In this document: positions 18,044-27,608 of the stretch, one piece after another
Position numbering within the stretch: the stretch's first letter is position 1
Layout: each line of letters starts with the position of its first letter
Source: Deinococcus alpinitundrae
GTDB taxonomy: Bacteria > Deinococcota > Deinococci > Deinococcales > Deinococcaceae
Assembly (NCBI RefSeq): GCF_009982895.1
Contig: NZ_WXZL01000003.1
Span: 186,001 to 250,000, forward strand
DNA: 64,000 bases
Direction of reading: 5' to 3'
Translations under genes and position numbers: made by a program
The notes under the pieces: model-generated
What the model was told of the DNA's origin: nothing
The model's database searches: none
What the model saw: only the letters and a program-made list of their open reading frames with translations

Positions 18044-18095
18044 GCCTGGGCCTCGGGTCGGGAGCGTCGGGTTGAAAAGACCCCATGATTCTTGC

Positions 18096-20174
18096 TCAAC
18101 GCTGCTCCTCGCTCCGCGCCACCAAAGTCAGAATGCTGTAGGTCGCCACCAGCACGTCGTTCTGGTTGGTCACGTCCACATGCCACTTGACGACCCCGGT
18201 GGGCGTCTCACCCTCGCGCGTTTCCTTGGCGCTTTTGCTCTGCACCGTCAGGCGGGCACGGATGGTGTCGCCAAAGCCGACGGGTTCGGTGAAGCGCAAT
18301 CCTTCCAGGCCGTAATTCGCCAGCACCGGCCCCATGCCGGGGTCGACGAAGAGGCCCGCCGCCGCCGACAGCACCAGGTAGCCGTGCGCCACCCGTTTGC
18401 CGAACAGACTGTCCTTGGCCGCGATCTCGTCGGTGTGGGCGTAGAACCTGTCTCCGCTCAGGCCCGCGAAGGCGCTCACGTCCGACTCGGTGATGGTGCG
18501 GCGCGGAGTGAGCAGGCTGTCGCCCACCTTCAGCTCGTCGAAGTTCTTTCGGAACGGGTGGACTCCGTCGTCGGTGACGGCGGCCCCGCGCACGTACTCG
18601 CCGGTGATGGCCGTCAGGGTGGTGGGGTCGGCCTGAATGGCGGTGCGGATCAGGTAGTGCTTGACCGCCCGCAGCCCGCCGAGTTCCTCGCCGCCGCCCG
18701 CTCTACCGGGGCCGCCGTGCTTGAGCTGCGGTAGGGGAGAGCCGTGTCCGGTGGACTCCTTGGCGTCGTCGCGGTTGAGAATCAGAATGCGCCCGTGCGT
18801 GGAAGCCATGCCGAAAAACAGCTCGCGGGCTTCGGGGCGGTCATGGGTGACGATGCTGGCGGCTAAGCTCCCGCGCCCCAGGCGGGCGAGTTCGGCAGCC
18901 TCGTCCAGATTGGCGTAGGGCATCAGCGTGGCGACCGGGCCGAACGCCTCCAGCTCGTGGGCGGCGCTGTTGGTCAGGGGCTGGTCGGCCAGCAGCAGGG
19001 TGGGGGCCATGAACGCGCCGCTGTCCCAGTCGCCGCCCAGAAGCTCGGGATGCTCATCACCGATCAGGACTTTAGATTCGGCCTTGAGCTGGCGCAAGAC
19101 CTCGGCCACATCGTCGCGCTGAGACGCGCCCACCAATGGCCCCATGCGAACGTCCTCGCGGCTGGGGTCGCCCATGGTGACGCCTTGCAAGCGCTCGCTG
19201 ATGGCTGCCGTCACGTCTTCCACGCGCTCACGCGGCACGATCACGCGGCGAATGGCGGTGCATTTCTGCCCCGCCTTGCTGGTCATTTCATTGACCACCT
19301 CGCGCACGAACAGGGCAAACTCAGGTGCATCTGGCGTCACCGTCTGGCCCAGCACGATGCAGTTGAGGCTGTCGGCCTCGGTGTTGAACGGCACGCTGCG
19401 GCGCACGATGTTCGGATGCACCTTCAGTTTGCTGGCGGTGGCCGCCGAGCCGGTGAAGGTCACGGTGTCCTGCTCCCGGAGGTGGTCGAACAGGTCGCCG
19501 GTCGAGCCGCAGATGAGTTGCAGGGCACCTTCCGGCAGCAGGCCCGACTCGTGAATGGCCCGCACCACCGCCTCGGTCACGTAGGCCGTCTGCGAGGCAG
19601 GCTTGACGATGGCCGGAACACCCGCGATCAGGTTGGGGGCGATCTTTTCCAGCATGCCCCACACCGGGAAGTTGAAGGCGTTGATATGCACGGCCACGCC
19701 CTCGCGCGGCACCAGCACGTGGCGGCCTATGAAGCTGCCGCCCCTGCCGAGCAGATTGATGTCGTCTTCCAGCACGAATTTCTGAGCGGGAAGGTCGCGG
19801 CGGGCCATGCTGGAATAGCTGAACAGCGTGCCGATGCCGCCGTCGACGTCGACGAGGTTGTCGCGCCGGGTGGCTCCGGTGAGGTGCGAGAGGGCATTGA
19901 ACTCGGCCTTGCGCTCGGTCAGGTAGGCCGCCAGTGAGCGCAGCCGCCGCGCCCGCTCGTGAAAATCTAGCTTGCGGAGGTTGCGCCCACCGATGTCGCG
20001 CCCGTACTTGAGGGCCGCCGCGAAGTCCACGCCGTCCGAGGAGACGTAGGCGATGGGCTGACCGTAAGCGGCGTCGCGGATTTCCTGCCCGCCCGTAGAG
20101 GCGTGCCATTGCCCCTGAATGAGTGAGGCGACTTGAATGGGACGGGGGAGGGTTGGGGATTGGGCTGGGGTCAT
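18096..20174 (-). CDS. paaZ: Oxepin-CoA hydrolase / semialdehyde dehydrogenase PaaZ
   Basis: A 692-residue two-domain fusion. Residues 1-520 are an aldehyde dehydrogenase with the catalytic cysteine in [13 protein letters not shown] and a [12 protein letters not shown] segment. The last 150 residues are a MaoC-type hot-dog hydratase ([21 protein letters not shown], then [15 protein letters not shown]). In characterised PaaZ the hydratase domain opens the oxepin-CoA ring and the dehydrogenase oxidises the resulting semialdehyde. The length matches E. coli PaaZ. It is the first gene of the leftward operon, with a promoter at 20,208-20,236. Confidence 0.93.
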   Translation of the reverse strand: MTPAQSPTLPRPIQVASLIQGQWHASTGGQEIRDAAYGQPIAYVSSDGVDFAAALKYGRDIGGRNLRKLDFHERARRLRSLAAYLTERKAEFNALSHLTGATRRDNLVDVDGGIGTLFSYSSMARRDLPAQKFVLEDDINLLGRGGSFIGRHVLVPREGVAVHINAFNFPVWGMLEKIAPNLIAGVPAIVKPASQTAYVTEAVVRAIHESGLLPEGALQLICGSTGDLFDHLREQDTVTFTGSAATASKLKVHPNIVRRSVPFNTEADSLNCIVLGQTVTPDAPEFALFVREVVNEMTSKAGQKCTAIRRVIVPRERVEDVTAAISERLQGVTMGDPSREDVRMGPLVGASQRDDVAEVLRQLKAESKVLIGDEHPELLGGDWDSGAFMAPTLLLADQPLTNSAAHELEAFGPVATLMPYANLDEAAELARLGRGSLAASIVTHDRPEARELFFGMASTHGRILILNRDDAKESTGHGSPLPQLKHGGPGRAGGGEELGGLRAVKHYLIRTAIQADPTTLTAITGEYVRGAAVTDDGVHPFRKNFDELKVGDSLLTPRRTITESDVSAFAGLSGDRFYAHTDEIAAKDSLFGKRVAHGYLVLSAAAGLFVDPGMGPVLANYGLEGLRFTEPVGFGDTIRARLTVQSKSAKETREGETPTGVVKWHVDVTNQNDVLVATYSILTLVARSEEQR

Positions 20175-20199
20175 GGGATGTCCTTTGCAGAGGAGGCGT

Positions 20200-20236
20200 T
20201 AAACTCAACTATGGCTGGCCCTCCTCCACATCTCAA
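20200..20236. promoter_or_regulatory. Overlapping divergent promoters of paaZ and the YdeI-family gene
   Basis: Leftward: TTGAGA (20236-20231), 17 bases, CATAGT (20213-20208), ahead of paaZ. Rightward: a -10-like TAAACT (20200-20205) ends 5 bases before the ATG at 20211, which would give a leaderless transcript. No PaaR-like CTAAC...GTTAG palindrome was found here, unlike the paaA promoter. Confidence 0.5.
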
Positions 20237-20807
20237 AATGGTGAGCGCGGCGAACCGGGCGCAGTGGCGGGCATGGTTGGAGGCAAATCACGCCTTGGAG
20301 GCCGGCGTCATTTTGGTATCCTATAAAATGAGCAGTGGGATGCCCAGCGTGACTTGGCCGGAAGCGGTGCGCGAGGCGCTGTGTTTTGGCTGGATCGACA
20401 CCACCCGTTATACGCTGGACGCCGCGAGGTATCAACAAGTCTTCGTGCCGCGCCGGAAGGGAAGCGGTTGGTCGCAGCTCAACAAAAGGTATATAGAAGA
20501 ATTGACCGCTGCCGGACTGATGACGCCCGCTGGACAAGCCAAAATTGACCTGGCCCAGCGTGATGGCTCATGGGCACGGCTAGAAGTGAGCGAATCGTTG
20601 CACATTCCCAGCGATTTGCAGACGGCGCTGGAGGCCAGCGCCGAGGCCGCCCAGCATTTCGAGGCGTTTCCGGCCTCTATCAGAAAATATATTTTGCACT
20701 GGATTGCTGAAGCCAAGCGGCCCGCGACCCGCCAACAGCGCATCGCTCTGACTGTTGAGAAGGCCGCCCAGAATATCCGTGTCCGTGGCGAGCGGCCTCC
20801 CCGCTGA
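20211..20807 (+). CDS. YdeI/OmpD-associated family protein
   Basis: A 198-residue protein of the YdeI family. Recognisable parts are REALCFGWIDTTRY, FVPRRKGSGWSQLNKRYIEEL and the C-terminal IRKYILHWIAEAKRPATRQQRI. Family members are small cytoplasmic proteins linked in some bacteria to stress or peptide resistance, but the biochemical role is not settled. A frame open further upstream would overlap paaZ, so the ATG at 20211 is chosen. A TAAACT box 5 bases before it suggests leaderless translation; the nearest GGAGG is 15 bases away, too far. An in-frame ATG at 20238 is an alternative. Confidence 0.8.
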   Translation: MAGPPPHLKMVSAANRAQWRAWLEANHALEAGVILVSYKMSSGMPSVTWPEAVREALCFGWIDTTRYTLDAARYQQVFVPRRKGSGWSQLNKRYIEELTAAGLMTPAGQAKIDLAQRDGSWARLEVSESLHIPSDLQTALEASAEAAQHFEAFPASIRKYILHWIAEAKRPATRQQRIALTVEKAAQNIRVRGERPPR

Positions 20808-20966
20808 CTTCATTCTTTGCACCGCTTTGCTCCCAACGCAGTTGCCAGGCCCCAGGCGCGAGGAGTGGGTGCAGTTTCTCGCGTTCAGAACAGAGCACCA
20901 CCCGGAGTGTCTGTTCAGATAGCCCCGGCCTGCCTCAAGAGTTCAGTCATACGTCGCCGCACAGCG

Positions 20967-22391
20967 TCAGGAAACAGGCCGCAGCCACTCGCCTCTTACG
21001 TTGTCCAGCACCGCTCCATCCGCATAGAGCGCTCGCCCGCGCAACCAGGCCCGCTCCACCTTGCCCACCAACTCGCGCCCGATGAACGGCGACCAGGGGT
21101 GACGCGACTTGAGGGCCGATTCCTGCAGTGTCCAAACCGCCTGCGGGTCAACGAGGACAAGGTCGGCGTCCAGACCCACTTGAATGGCTCCCTTACGGCT
21201 GGAGAGTCCGGCGATCCGGGCAGGATTCTGACAGGCGTGGCGCGCGACGAGTTGCGCGGCGTCCTCCACACTCAGGCCGCGCCGCTGCGCCTCGGTCAGC
21301 ATGAGCGGAAGGGTCAGTTGCCCGCCGTTGATCCCACCCCAGCTTTGCCAGATGTTGCCCTCTTTCAACTCGGAGGGACACGGTGAATGGTCGCTCGCCA
21401 GCGTGTCGATCTGTCCGGTCAGCAGCAGTTCCCACAATCCGTCCACGTCGGCCTGACTTCGCAGTGGCGGAGCGCATTTGGCGACGTTGCCCAGGCGCAA
21501 GAAATCCTGATCGGTCAGGATCAGGTGGTGGGCGCAGACTTCGTAGGTGACCTGCTGGCCGCCTTCCCGCGCTTCCACGATCAAGCGGGCCGCCTCCGGC
21601 AAGCTGACGTGGACGATGTGCAAGCGGCAGTCAGCAGCGCGTGCCAATCTCAGCACCCGCGCCACCGCTTCCACCTCGCTGACGGGTGGGTGGGCGTCGA
21701 GCCAGGCTGGCGTATCGCTGCGCCCCGCCGCCTGCAAGTCACCCATCAGTGTGTGAATGAGGTCGCTATTCTCGGCGTGAACCAGGAGGGGCAATCCGGC
21801 AGCGGCCAGCGCCTGCATCCCGGTGAATAGGACCCCGTCGGACGCGGCGGGAAAGGTCGGGTCGCCGGTCTCGTACATGAACGCCTTGAAGCCCGTCACG
21901 CCGCCCGCGATCAGGTCGGAAAGGTCGGCGCGGTTATCGCGAATCAGCCCGCCCCACAGCCCGAAATCCACACGGGAATGCGCCTGGGCGGCGGCCAATT
22001 TCAGCGCCAACCCTCGCGCTGTCGTGGTGGCGGGCACGGCATTGAGCGGCATCTCGACAACGGTGGTGACGCCACCTGCCGCCGCTGCCGCCGAGCCGTG
22101 CGCCCAGCCTTCCCAGTCGGTGCGGCCCGGTTCGTTGAAATGAACGTGCAAATCCACCAGCCCCGGCAGCAGCAGTTTGCCGCCCGCGTCCACCTCTTGC
22201 CGGGCGGGTTGTGCCGGGCCGATATGCACGACCTTGCCGCCCAGCACACTCACCGAGCCGCGCACCACGCCCTGCGGGGTGACGATGCGGGCATTGGTCA
22301 CACACAGATCATTCACGGTCAGAGGCATCTCTCCATTGTGCAGTTCCAGGACAACGGCGCTGGAGCCTGGGGCTGTCAGCGCCGCTGTCAT
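20967..22391 (-). CDS. allB: Allantoinase (cyclic amidohydrolase)
   Basis: A 474-residue amidohydrolase that would open the allantoin ring to allantoate. Metal-site motifs are all present: DLHVHFNEPGRTDWEG, GFKAFMYETG (the lysine to be carbamylated), VHAENSDL, HIVHVSLP and LASDHSPCPSELK. The MYETG and FNEPGRT forms favour allantoinase over dihydroorotase. A start at the internal MPLTVNDL (about 20 codons later) is possible, since neither start has a convincing ribosome site. It lies 36 bases downstream of the NCS1 permease and probably ends the urt operon. No allantoicase or ureidoglycolate genes are in the window. Confidence 0.87.
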   Translation of the reverse strand: MTAALTAPGSSAVVLELHNGEMPLTVNDLCVTNARIVTPQGVVRGSVSVLGGKVVHIGPAQPARQEVDAGGKLLLPGLVDLHVHFNEPGRTDWEGWAHGSAAAAAGGVTTVVEMPLNAVPATTTARGLALKLAAAQAHSRVDFGLWGGLIRDNRADLSDLIAGGVTGFKAFMYETGDPTFPAASDGVLFTGMQALAAAGLPLLVHAENSDLIHTLMGDLQAAGRSDTPAWLDAHPPVSEVEAVARVLRLARAADCRLHIVHVSLPEAARLIVEAREGGQQVTYEVCAHHLILTDQDFLRLGNVAKCAPPLRSQADVDGLWELLLTGQIDTLASDHSPCPSELKEGNIWQSWGGINGGQLTLPLMLTEAQRRGLSVEDAAQLVARHACQNPARIAGLSSRKGAIQVGLDADLVLVDPQAVWTLQESALKSRHPWSPFIGRELVGKVERAWLRGRALYADGAVLDNVRGEWLRPVS

Positions 22392-22427
22392 TTGCAGTTT
22401 GGCGTCGTTCAGATCAGAACCCGGCCC

Positions 22428-23963
22428 TCAGTCTGTCCCACCCTGCGTCCTGCCGCCCGCGTCAATCAGTGAATTCGGCGTCAGGTTCAGCGGGGCCTTG
22501 ATCCGCCCGGCGGCGTACTCGGCCCGTTCCGGCGCGGAGGTCAGCCAGTAGACAACTGCGCCCAGCGCGACCCCGGTAAACCAGGCGAAGTTCGCCAGCG
22601 CGTGCAGCCCCGGAATGAAGGCGATGAACAGGCCCACCACCACGGCGGGAACGAGCGCCACCACGGCGGGCATGTTCCAGCCGTTGGTAAACCAGTAGCG
22701 GCTGCGCGAGTCGGCCACGTACAGGCTGTCCACGTCGATCTGCTGCTTCTTGACCAGATAGAAGTCCACCAGCAGGATGCCGAAGAGCGGCCCGATAAAC
22801 GTCGCCAGCACGTCCAGCGTGTAGTGGATGACTGCCGGATTGTTGAACAGGTTCCAGGGCGTGATGAAGATGGCGGCGACAGCGGCGATAAAGCCCCCGG
22901 TGCGCCAGCTGATGCGCTTGGGATTGACGTTGGAGAAGTCGAAGGCGGGTGAAACGAAGTTGGCGACAATGTTGATGCCGATGGTGGCGGTGATGAAGGT
23001 GAATGCGCCCAGTACGGCGGCGAAGCTGTTGTCGATCAGCGACACCGTTTCAATCGGGTCGGTGATCAGCTTTCCGAATACCGGCAGCGTGCCGGACGTC
23101 GTGACCACCGTGACCACGCTGAAGGCCAGAATATTGACCGGCAACCCCCAGAAGTTGCCTTTTCTGACCTCGCCGTACGACTTGCCGTAGCGGGAGAAGT
23201 CGCCGAAATTCAGCATCGGGCCGCTGAAGTACGACACGACCAGCGCGGTAGCCGTCAGCATCGGGAAGAGCACGCCCAGACCGGTGTATTTGACCGCGCT
23301 GAGATTGAAGCTGATCTTTCCGCCTGCCCGCACCACGATGTAGATCATCAGGAGAAACATCACGATGTAGACGGCGGGGCCAGCGAAGTCGATGAACTTC
23401 TTGATAGCGTTCATGCCGAACCAGAACACGAAGGCCTGCAACGCCCACATGATCAGGAAGCCGATCCAGCCGAGGGTGGACAATCCCAGAAACGAGGTCT
23501 CGGCCAGCGGCTGAGCGCCGGGAAAGAAGCGCAGGATCAGCAGCACCAAGGCTGAGGAGGCCAGGTACGTCTGCACGCCGTACCAGGCCACCGCGATCAA
23601 GCCGCGAATGATGGCCGGCACATTGGCCCCCAGCACCCCGAACGGCATCCGGCAGGCCACCGGGTACGGCACGCCCGCCTGCTGGCTGGGTTTGGCGATC
23701 AGGTTGCACATGAAGTACAGAATGAACACGCCCGCCAGGAGCGACACGAACACCTGCCAGCTGTTGAGGCCCAGCGCAAACAGGCTTCCGGCAAACACGT
23801 AGCCGCCCACCGAATGCACGTCGCTCATCCAGAAGGCGAAGATGTTGTACCAGTTCCAGGTCTGGGGCCGCAGCGGGGCAAGGTCTTCGTTGTAGAGGCG
23901 GTCACTGTACTCCGCGGGCAGCGTGGAAACGTGGGGCGGGGCCATCTGGGGAACGGTGGTCAT
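22428..23963 (-). CDS. NCS1-family permease (allantoin/cytosine/hydantoin type)
   Basis: A 511-residue membrane protein with about twelve hydrophobic segments. The NCS1 signature is near the start (NEDLAPLRPQTWNWYNIFAFWMSDVHSVGGYV), then AKPSQQAGVPYPVACRMPFGVLGANVPAIIRG. The family imports nucleobases, hydantoins and allantoin with H+ or Na+. The allantoinase gene directly downstream makes allantoin the likeliest substrate. CAGGAGG lies 6 bases before the ATG. No promoter is obvious in the 93-base gap after urtE, so it appears to be read from the urt operon. Confidence 0.88.
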   Translation of the reverse strand: MTTVPQMAPPHVSTLPAEYSDRLYNEDLAPLRPQTWNWYNIFAFWMSDVHSVGGYVFAGSLFALGLNSWQVFVSLLAGVFILYFMCNLIAKPSQQAGVPYPVACRMPFGVLGANVPAIIRGLIAVAWYGVQTYLASSALVLLILRFFPGAQPLAETSFLGLSTLGWIGFLIMWALQAFVFWFGMNAIKKFIDFAGPAVYIVMFLLMIYIVVRAGGKISFNLSAVKYTGLGVLFPMLTATALVVSYFSGPMLNFGDFSRYGKSYGEVRKGNFWGLPVNILAFSVVTVVTTSGTLPVFGKLITDPIETVSLIDNSFAAVLGAFTFITATIGINIVANFVSPAFDFSNVNPKRISWRTGGFIAAVAAIFITPWNLFNNPAVIHYTLDVLATFIGPLFGILLVDFYLVKKQQIDVDSLYVADSRSRYWFTNGWNMPAVVALVPAVVVGLFIAFIPGLHALANFAWFTGVALGAVVYWLTSAPERAEYAAGRIKAPLNLTPNSLIDAGGRTQGGTD

Positions 23964-24056
23964 GCGGGGCCTCCTGAGTCAAGACAACGAAGAGTGAACG
24001 TGGGGCCGACTTGAGACGGGCGCTGCCAAGGCTGGCCCGCTGCCTCCAGAACGCTG

Positions 24057-24761
24057 CTACACCCCCAGGTACCGCTGAACAGCCTGGGTCGCCGTGTCTG
24101 CCGTCAGCCCGGTTTCCACTACCCGGCCCTTTTGCATCACGTAATACCTGTCGGCGAAGGCCCAGGCAAAGTCCAGGTACTGCTCGACCAGCAGCACGGC
24201 CACCCGCAGCTCCCAGCGGACGCGCAGCAGCGCCCGCTCGATGTCCTGCACGATGCTCGGCTGAATGCCCTCGGTGGGTTCGTCGAGCAGCAGGTAGCGC
24301 GGCTGGGTGACGAGCGCCCGGCCGATGGCGACCTGCTGCTGCTGCCCGCCCGACAGGTTCCCGGCCTTGCGCCCGGCCATGTCGTGCAGAATCGGAAAGA
24401 GGTCGTAGATCAGCGCCGGAATTTCACGCTTGGCTGTTTCGCGCCCCCCCAGCGCGGGCAGGCCCATCAGCAGGTTCTCGTGAACCGTCAGGTGCGAGAA
24501 CAACCCCCGGCCCTGCGGTACATACGCCAGCCCGGCGCGGGCGCGGGTGAAGGCGGGATCATGCTCCACCTGCTCGCCGTCGAGTCGCACGCCGCCCCCC
24601 GACACCGGATGCAGCCCGGTGATGGTGCGCAGCAAGGTGGTTTTGCCCACCCCGTTGCGCCCGATCAGGGTCACGGCCTCGGCGTCCTTGATCTCCAGAT
24701 TCACGTCCCACAGCACCTGGCTCTGGCCGTAGGCGGCGCTGACGTTCTCAAGCTTGAGCAT
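24057..24761 (-). CDS. urtE: Urea ABC transporter ATP-binding protein UrtE
   Basis: A 234-residue ATPase of the LivF type. Walker A is GRNGVGKTTLLRTI, the signature LSGGQQQQVAIGRAL and Walker B LLLDEPTEGIQPSIV; the LDEPTEGIQPSIVQDIE form is characteristic of UrtE. With UrtD it drives the UrtB/UrtC channel. The start overlaps the end of urtD by 14 bases. Its place in a urtABCDE set across from urease makes the urea assignment strong. Confidence 0.93.
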   Translation of the reverse strand: MLKLENVSAAYGQSQVLWDVNLEIKDAEAVTLIGRNGVGKTTLLRTITGLHPVSGGGVRLDGEQVEHDPAFTRARAGLAYVPQGRGLFSHLTVHENLLMGLPALGGRETAKREIPALIYDLFPILHDMAGRKAGNLSGGQQQQVAIGRALVTQPRYLLLDEPTEGIQPSIVQDIERALLRVRWELRVAVLLVEQYLDFAWAFADRYYVMQKGRVVETGLTADTATQAVQRYLGV

Positions 24762-25512
24762 GTGGGGTCTCCTTCGGGCGGCCCAGGTAAATCTCCATCA
24801 CGTCGGCGTCGGCCCTCAAGGTGGCCAGGTCGCCCTCGCGGAACACCTGCCCCTGATGCAAGACGGTGATCGGCGCGTCCAGCAGTTCCACGAAGGCCAT
24901 GTCGTGGTCGATCACCAGGACGGTGTGTTTGCCCGCCAGCGCGCGAATCAGTTCGGCGGTCTGGGCGGTCTCCTGGGCGGTCATTCCGGCGGTGGGTTCG
25001 TCGAGCAGCAGCAGTTGCGGGTCGGCGGCCACCACCATGCCGATTTCCAGCCACTGCTTTTCGCCGTGAGCCAGCAGCGCGGCTAGCATCCCGGCCTTGC
25101 CTTGCAGGCCGGTGAGACTCAGCAGTTCGTCCACCCTGGCCCGTTCGGAGGCTGCCGCACCGAGCTTGAAGCTGGCAAGCACGCCCTTGCCGCGCTTGCA
25201 GGCCACCAGCAGGTTCTCGCGTACGCTCAGGCCGTCGAGCACGCCGGGAGCCTGGAACTTGCGGCAGATGCCCAGGGTGGCGATCTTGTATTCCGGCAAG
25301 CGGGTGATGGACTGGCCCAGGTAGCGCACGTCGCCGCTGACGGGCCGCACCTTGCCGATGATGGTGTCGAGCAACGTGGATTTGCCCGCGCCGTTGGGGC
25401 CGATCAGCACCCGCAGGCTGCCCTTTTCCACCGTCAGGCTGAGGTTCTGGATGGCCTTGAAGCCGTCAAAGCTGACGGTGACGCCCTGAACGTCCAGCAG
25501 CATTTCAGGCAA
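24748..25512 (-). CDS. urtD: Urea ABC transporter ATP-binding protein UrtD
   Basis: A 254-residue ATPase of the LivG type. Walker A is GPNGAGKSTLLDTIIG. The signature is the UrtD-style LAHGEKQWLEIGMV in place of LSGGQ, and Walker B is LLLDEPTAGMTAQE with the His switch VIDHDMAFVE. It pairs with UrtE under the urea channel. It overlaps urtC by 8 bases and urtE by 14 bases, so all three are coupled. Confidence 0.93.
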   Translation of the reverse strand: MPEMLLDVQGVTVSFDGFKAIQNLSLTVEKGSLRVLIGPNGAGKSTLLDTIIGKVRPVSGDVRYLGQSITRLPEYKIATLGICRKFQAPGVLDGLSVRENLLVACKRGKGVLASFKLGAAASERARVDELLSLTGLQGKAGMLAALLAHGEKQWLEIGMVVAADPQLLLLDEPTAGMTAQETAQTAELIRALAGKHTVLVIDHDMAFVELLDAPITVLHQGQVFREGDLATLRADADVMEIYLGRPKETPHAQA

Positions 25513-26572
25513 TGTCGGTCACCTCCTTGACTTCGCGCCGCACGGACGGCACGGTCCGCCTGACGCGGCGGTGATTCAAGAGCCCGGCCACGCCCTGCGG
25601 CAGCACCAGCACCACCAGCACGAACAGCCCGCCCATCACGTACAGCCAGGCGTCGGGCGCGGCGCTGGAAATCTTGTCCTTGGCGAGGTTGCCGAGGATC
25701 AGGCCACCCACTGCCCCGATAAGGCTGGACCGCCCGCCCAGCGCCACCCAGACGACAAGTTCGATGCTGAAGGTCACGCCGATCATGGCTGGGGAAATGG
25801 TGCCCAGATGCAGCGTATACAGTGCCCCGCTGACGCCCGACAGCAGTCCGCCCAGCGCGAAGGCGGCGATCTTGTAGGCGGCGGGATTGTAGCCCAGGAA
25901 GCGCACCCGGTTCTCGTTGTCCTTGATGGCGGTCAGGATGGCCCCGAAATGGGTTCTCAGCAGCAGGGCCGTCGCCGCCAGGCACAGCCCGAGAATCAGC
26001 AGCGTGACCCAGTAGAGGCCGCGCGCCACGCTCTCACCGCGCAAATTGATGCCCAGAAACATCTGAAAGTCGGTGATGCCGTTGGTGCCGCTGGTCAATC
26101 CCTGCGAGCCGTTGAGCCAGGTGACGAAAGCGAGCACAAGTGCCTGCGTGATGATGGAGACGTACACACCCGTGATGCGCCGCCGGAACATCAGCCAGGC
26201 GATCAGACCCGCCGCTGCCGCTGGCAAGATCAGCACCATCAAGAGGGCAAACGGAGCGCTGACAAACGGCTTCCAGAACCAGGGCAGCGCTTCGACGCCA
26301 TTGTAGACCATGAAGTCGGGCAGCTCACCCTTGGCCGTTGCCATCAGTTTCAGGTGCATGGCGAGCGCGTAGCCGCCCAGCCCGAAGAAGAGTCCCTGCC
26401 CCAGGCTGAGAATCCCGCCTCTCCCCCAGACCACGCAAATGCCGATGGCGGCGATGCTCAGCGCCAGCACCCGCCCCAGCAGGGTCAGCGAATACGCGCC
26501 GAGGTAGAGCGGGGCGAAGATCAGTGCCAGGGCCGCGACGCCGATGAGCACAGTCTGTGCTGAGCGGTTCAC
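25505..26572 (-). CDS. urtC: Urea ABC transporter permease UrtC
   Basis: A 355-residue branched-chain-amino-acid-type permease (LivM family) with about ten hydrophobic segments. Recognisable pieces are CVVWGRGGILSLGQGLFFGLGGYA and AIKDNENRVRFLGYNPAAYKIAAFALGG. The GTG at 26572 overlaps the urtB stop as GTGA, with GGAGG 6 bases upstream. The frame stays open far upstream, but that part lies inside urtB and is not UrtC-like. It forms the urea channel with UrtB. Confidence 0.92.
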   Translation of the reverse strand: MNRSAQTVLIGVAALALIFAPLYLGAYSLTLLGRVLALSIAAIGICVVWGRGGILSLGQGLFFGLGGYALAMHLKLMATAKGELPDFMVYNGVEALPWFWKPFVSAPFALLMVLILPAAAAGLIAWLMFRRRITGVYVSIITQALVLAFVTWLNGSQGLTSGTNGITDFQMFLGINLRGESVARGLYWVTLLILGLCLAATALLLRTHFGAILTAIKDNENRVRFLGYNPAAYKIAAFALGGLLSGVSGALYTLHLGTISPAMIGVTFSIELVVWVALGGRSSLIGAVGGLILGNLAKDKISSAAPDAWLYVMGGLFVLVVLVLPQGVAGLLNHRRVRRTVPSVRREVKEVTDIA

Positions 26573-27474
26573 GTTTCCTCCAGCGCCCGTGACTGCGTCG
26601 GGAACAGCCCCTTGGGCTTCCACTGGAGGAAGACCACCACCAGAATCAGCATGATCGACTGCGCCAGGCTGGAACTGGTCAGTCCCTCGGCCAGCGCGGT
26701 GGTAAAGCCCAGCAGCAGTGCCGCCGCGCCTGCGCCCAGCACGCTGCCCACGCCGCCCACGACGACGACCAGGAAGGCATTGACGATATACGCCGCGCCC
26801 ACCGTCGGATTGACCGGCGAGAGCAGGGCCAGCCCCACCCCCGCCACGCCCGCGATGCCCGCGCCCAGCGCAAAGACGAGCATGTCCAGCCGCCGGGTAT
26901 TGACGCCCAGTGAGGCCGCCACCTCGCGGTTCTGGTTGACGGCCCGGACGTGCATCCCGAACGGACTGCGGTTGAGGAGCCACCACATTCCGCCCAGCAC
27001 CAGCGCCGAGAGGACAATCACGAACAACCGGACGTGGGGAAAAGTCAGCCCGTCCAGCACGCCGCCGTGAACGACCACCGCGCCGCTCAGCCAGGCCGGA
27101 GCCGTCACGGGCACGCCGGTACTGCCGAAAATCTGCCGTGCGGCCTGCTGCAAGATCAAGCTGATGCCCCAGGTGGCGAGCAGGGTGTCCAGCGGCCTGC
27201 CGTAAAGCCGCCGGATCACCGTGAATTCCAGGAGTGCCCCCAGCAGCGCCGTGCCGACGAACGCCAGTGGAAAGGCCAGCCACAGAAAGCCCGGCCCCAT
27301 CAGCTTGGCGGCGATGAAGGTCAGGTAGCCGCCGATCATCAGGAACTCGCCGTGCGCCATGTTGATGACGCGCATCAGCCCGAAGCTGAGCGCCAGCCCC
27401 AATGCGGTCAGCAGCAGCAAGCTGGCGACGGACAGGCCGGTAAAGAGTTGGCCGGAGAGAAAGACGGGGTCCAT
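26569..27474 (-). CDS. urtB: Urea ABC transporter permease UrtB
   Basis: A 301-residue LivH-type permease. Visible segments are ALGLALSFGLMRVINMAHGEFLMIGGYL near the start, VRAVNQNREVAASLGVNTRRLDMLVFALG in the middle and a hydrophobic end MLILVVVFLQWKPKGLF. It lacks the long N-terminal extension seen in some UrtB proteins, which is common for the short form. It partners UrtC. A 12-bp hairpin lies between urtA and this gene. Confidence 0.92.
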   Translation of the reverse strand: MDPVFLSGQLFTGLSVASLLLLTALGLALSFGLMRVINMAHGEFLMIGGYLTFIAAKLMGPGFLWLAFPLAFVGTALLGALLEFTVIRRLYGRPLDTLLATWGISLILQQAARQIFGSTGVPVTAPAWLSGAVVVHGGVLDGLTFPHVRLFVIVLSALVLGGMWWLLNRSPFGMHVRAVNQNREVAASLGVNTRRLDMLVFALGAGIAGVAGVGLALLSPVNPTVGAAYIVNAFLVVVVGGVGSVLGAGAAALLLGFTTALAEGLTSSSLAQSIMLILVVVFLQWKPKGLFPTQSRALEET

Positions 27475-27492
27475 ATGGGTGGCTCCTTTGGA

Positions 27493-27527
27493 GGCGCAAA
27501 GCGCAGGCTGGCTTCGCGCTTTGCGCC
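27493..27527 (-). terminator. Intercistronic hairpin between urtA and urtB
   Basis: GGCGCAAAGCGC (27493-27504) and GCGCTTTGCGCC (27516-27527) are perfect complements around an 11-base loop. No T-run follows on the minus strand, so it may stabilise the urtA message or attenuate rather than fully stop transcription, giving excess binding protein. Confidence 0.5.
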
Positions 27528-27608
27528 CTCTGCTTCGCAGCTTTTCAAGTCCCCAGCACTCGTCACTTCCGCGACTCGCTTCTCCGAAGAGAGGGGGAGC
27601 TCAAAGTT

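Noticed and set aside
26573..27499. Long N-terminal extension of UrtC
   Set aside because: The extension lies within urtB in another frame and has Arg/Gly-rich shadow composition. The GTG at 26572 with GGAGG and a 4-base overlap is a convincing start.
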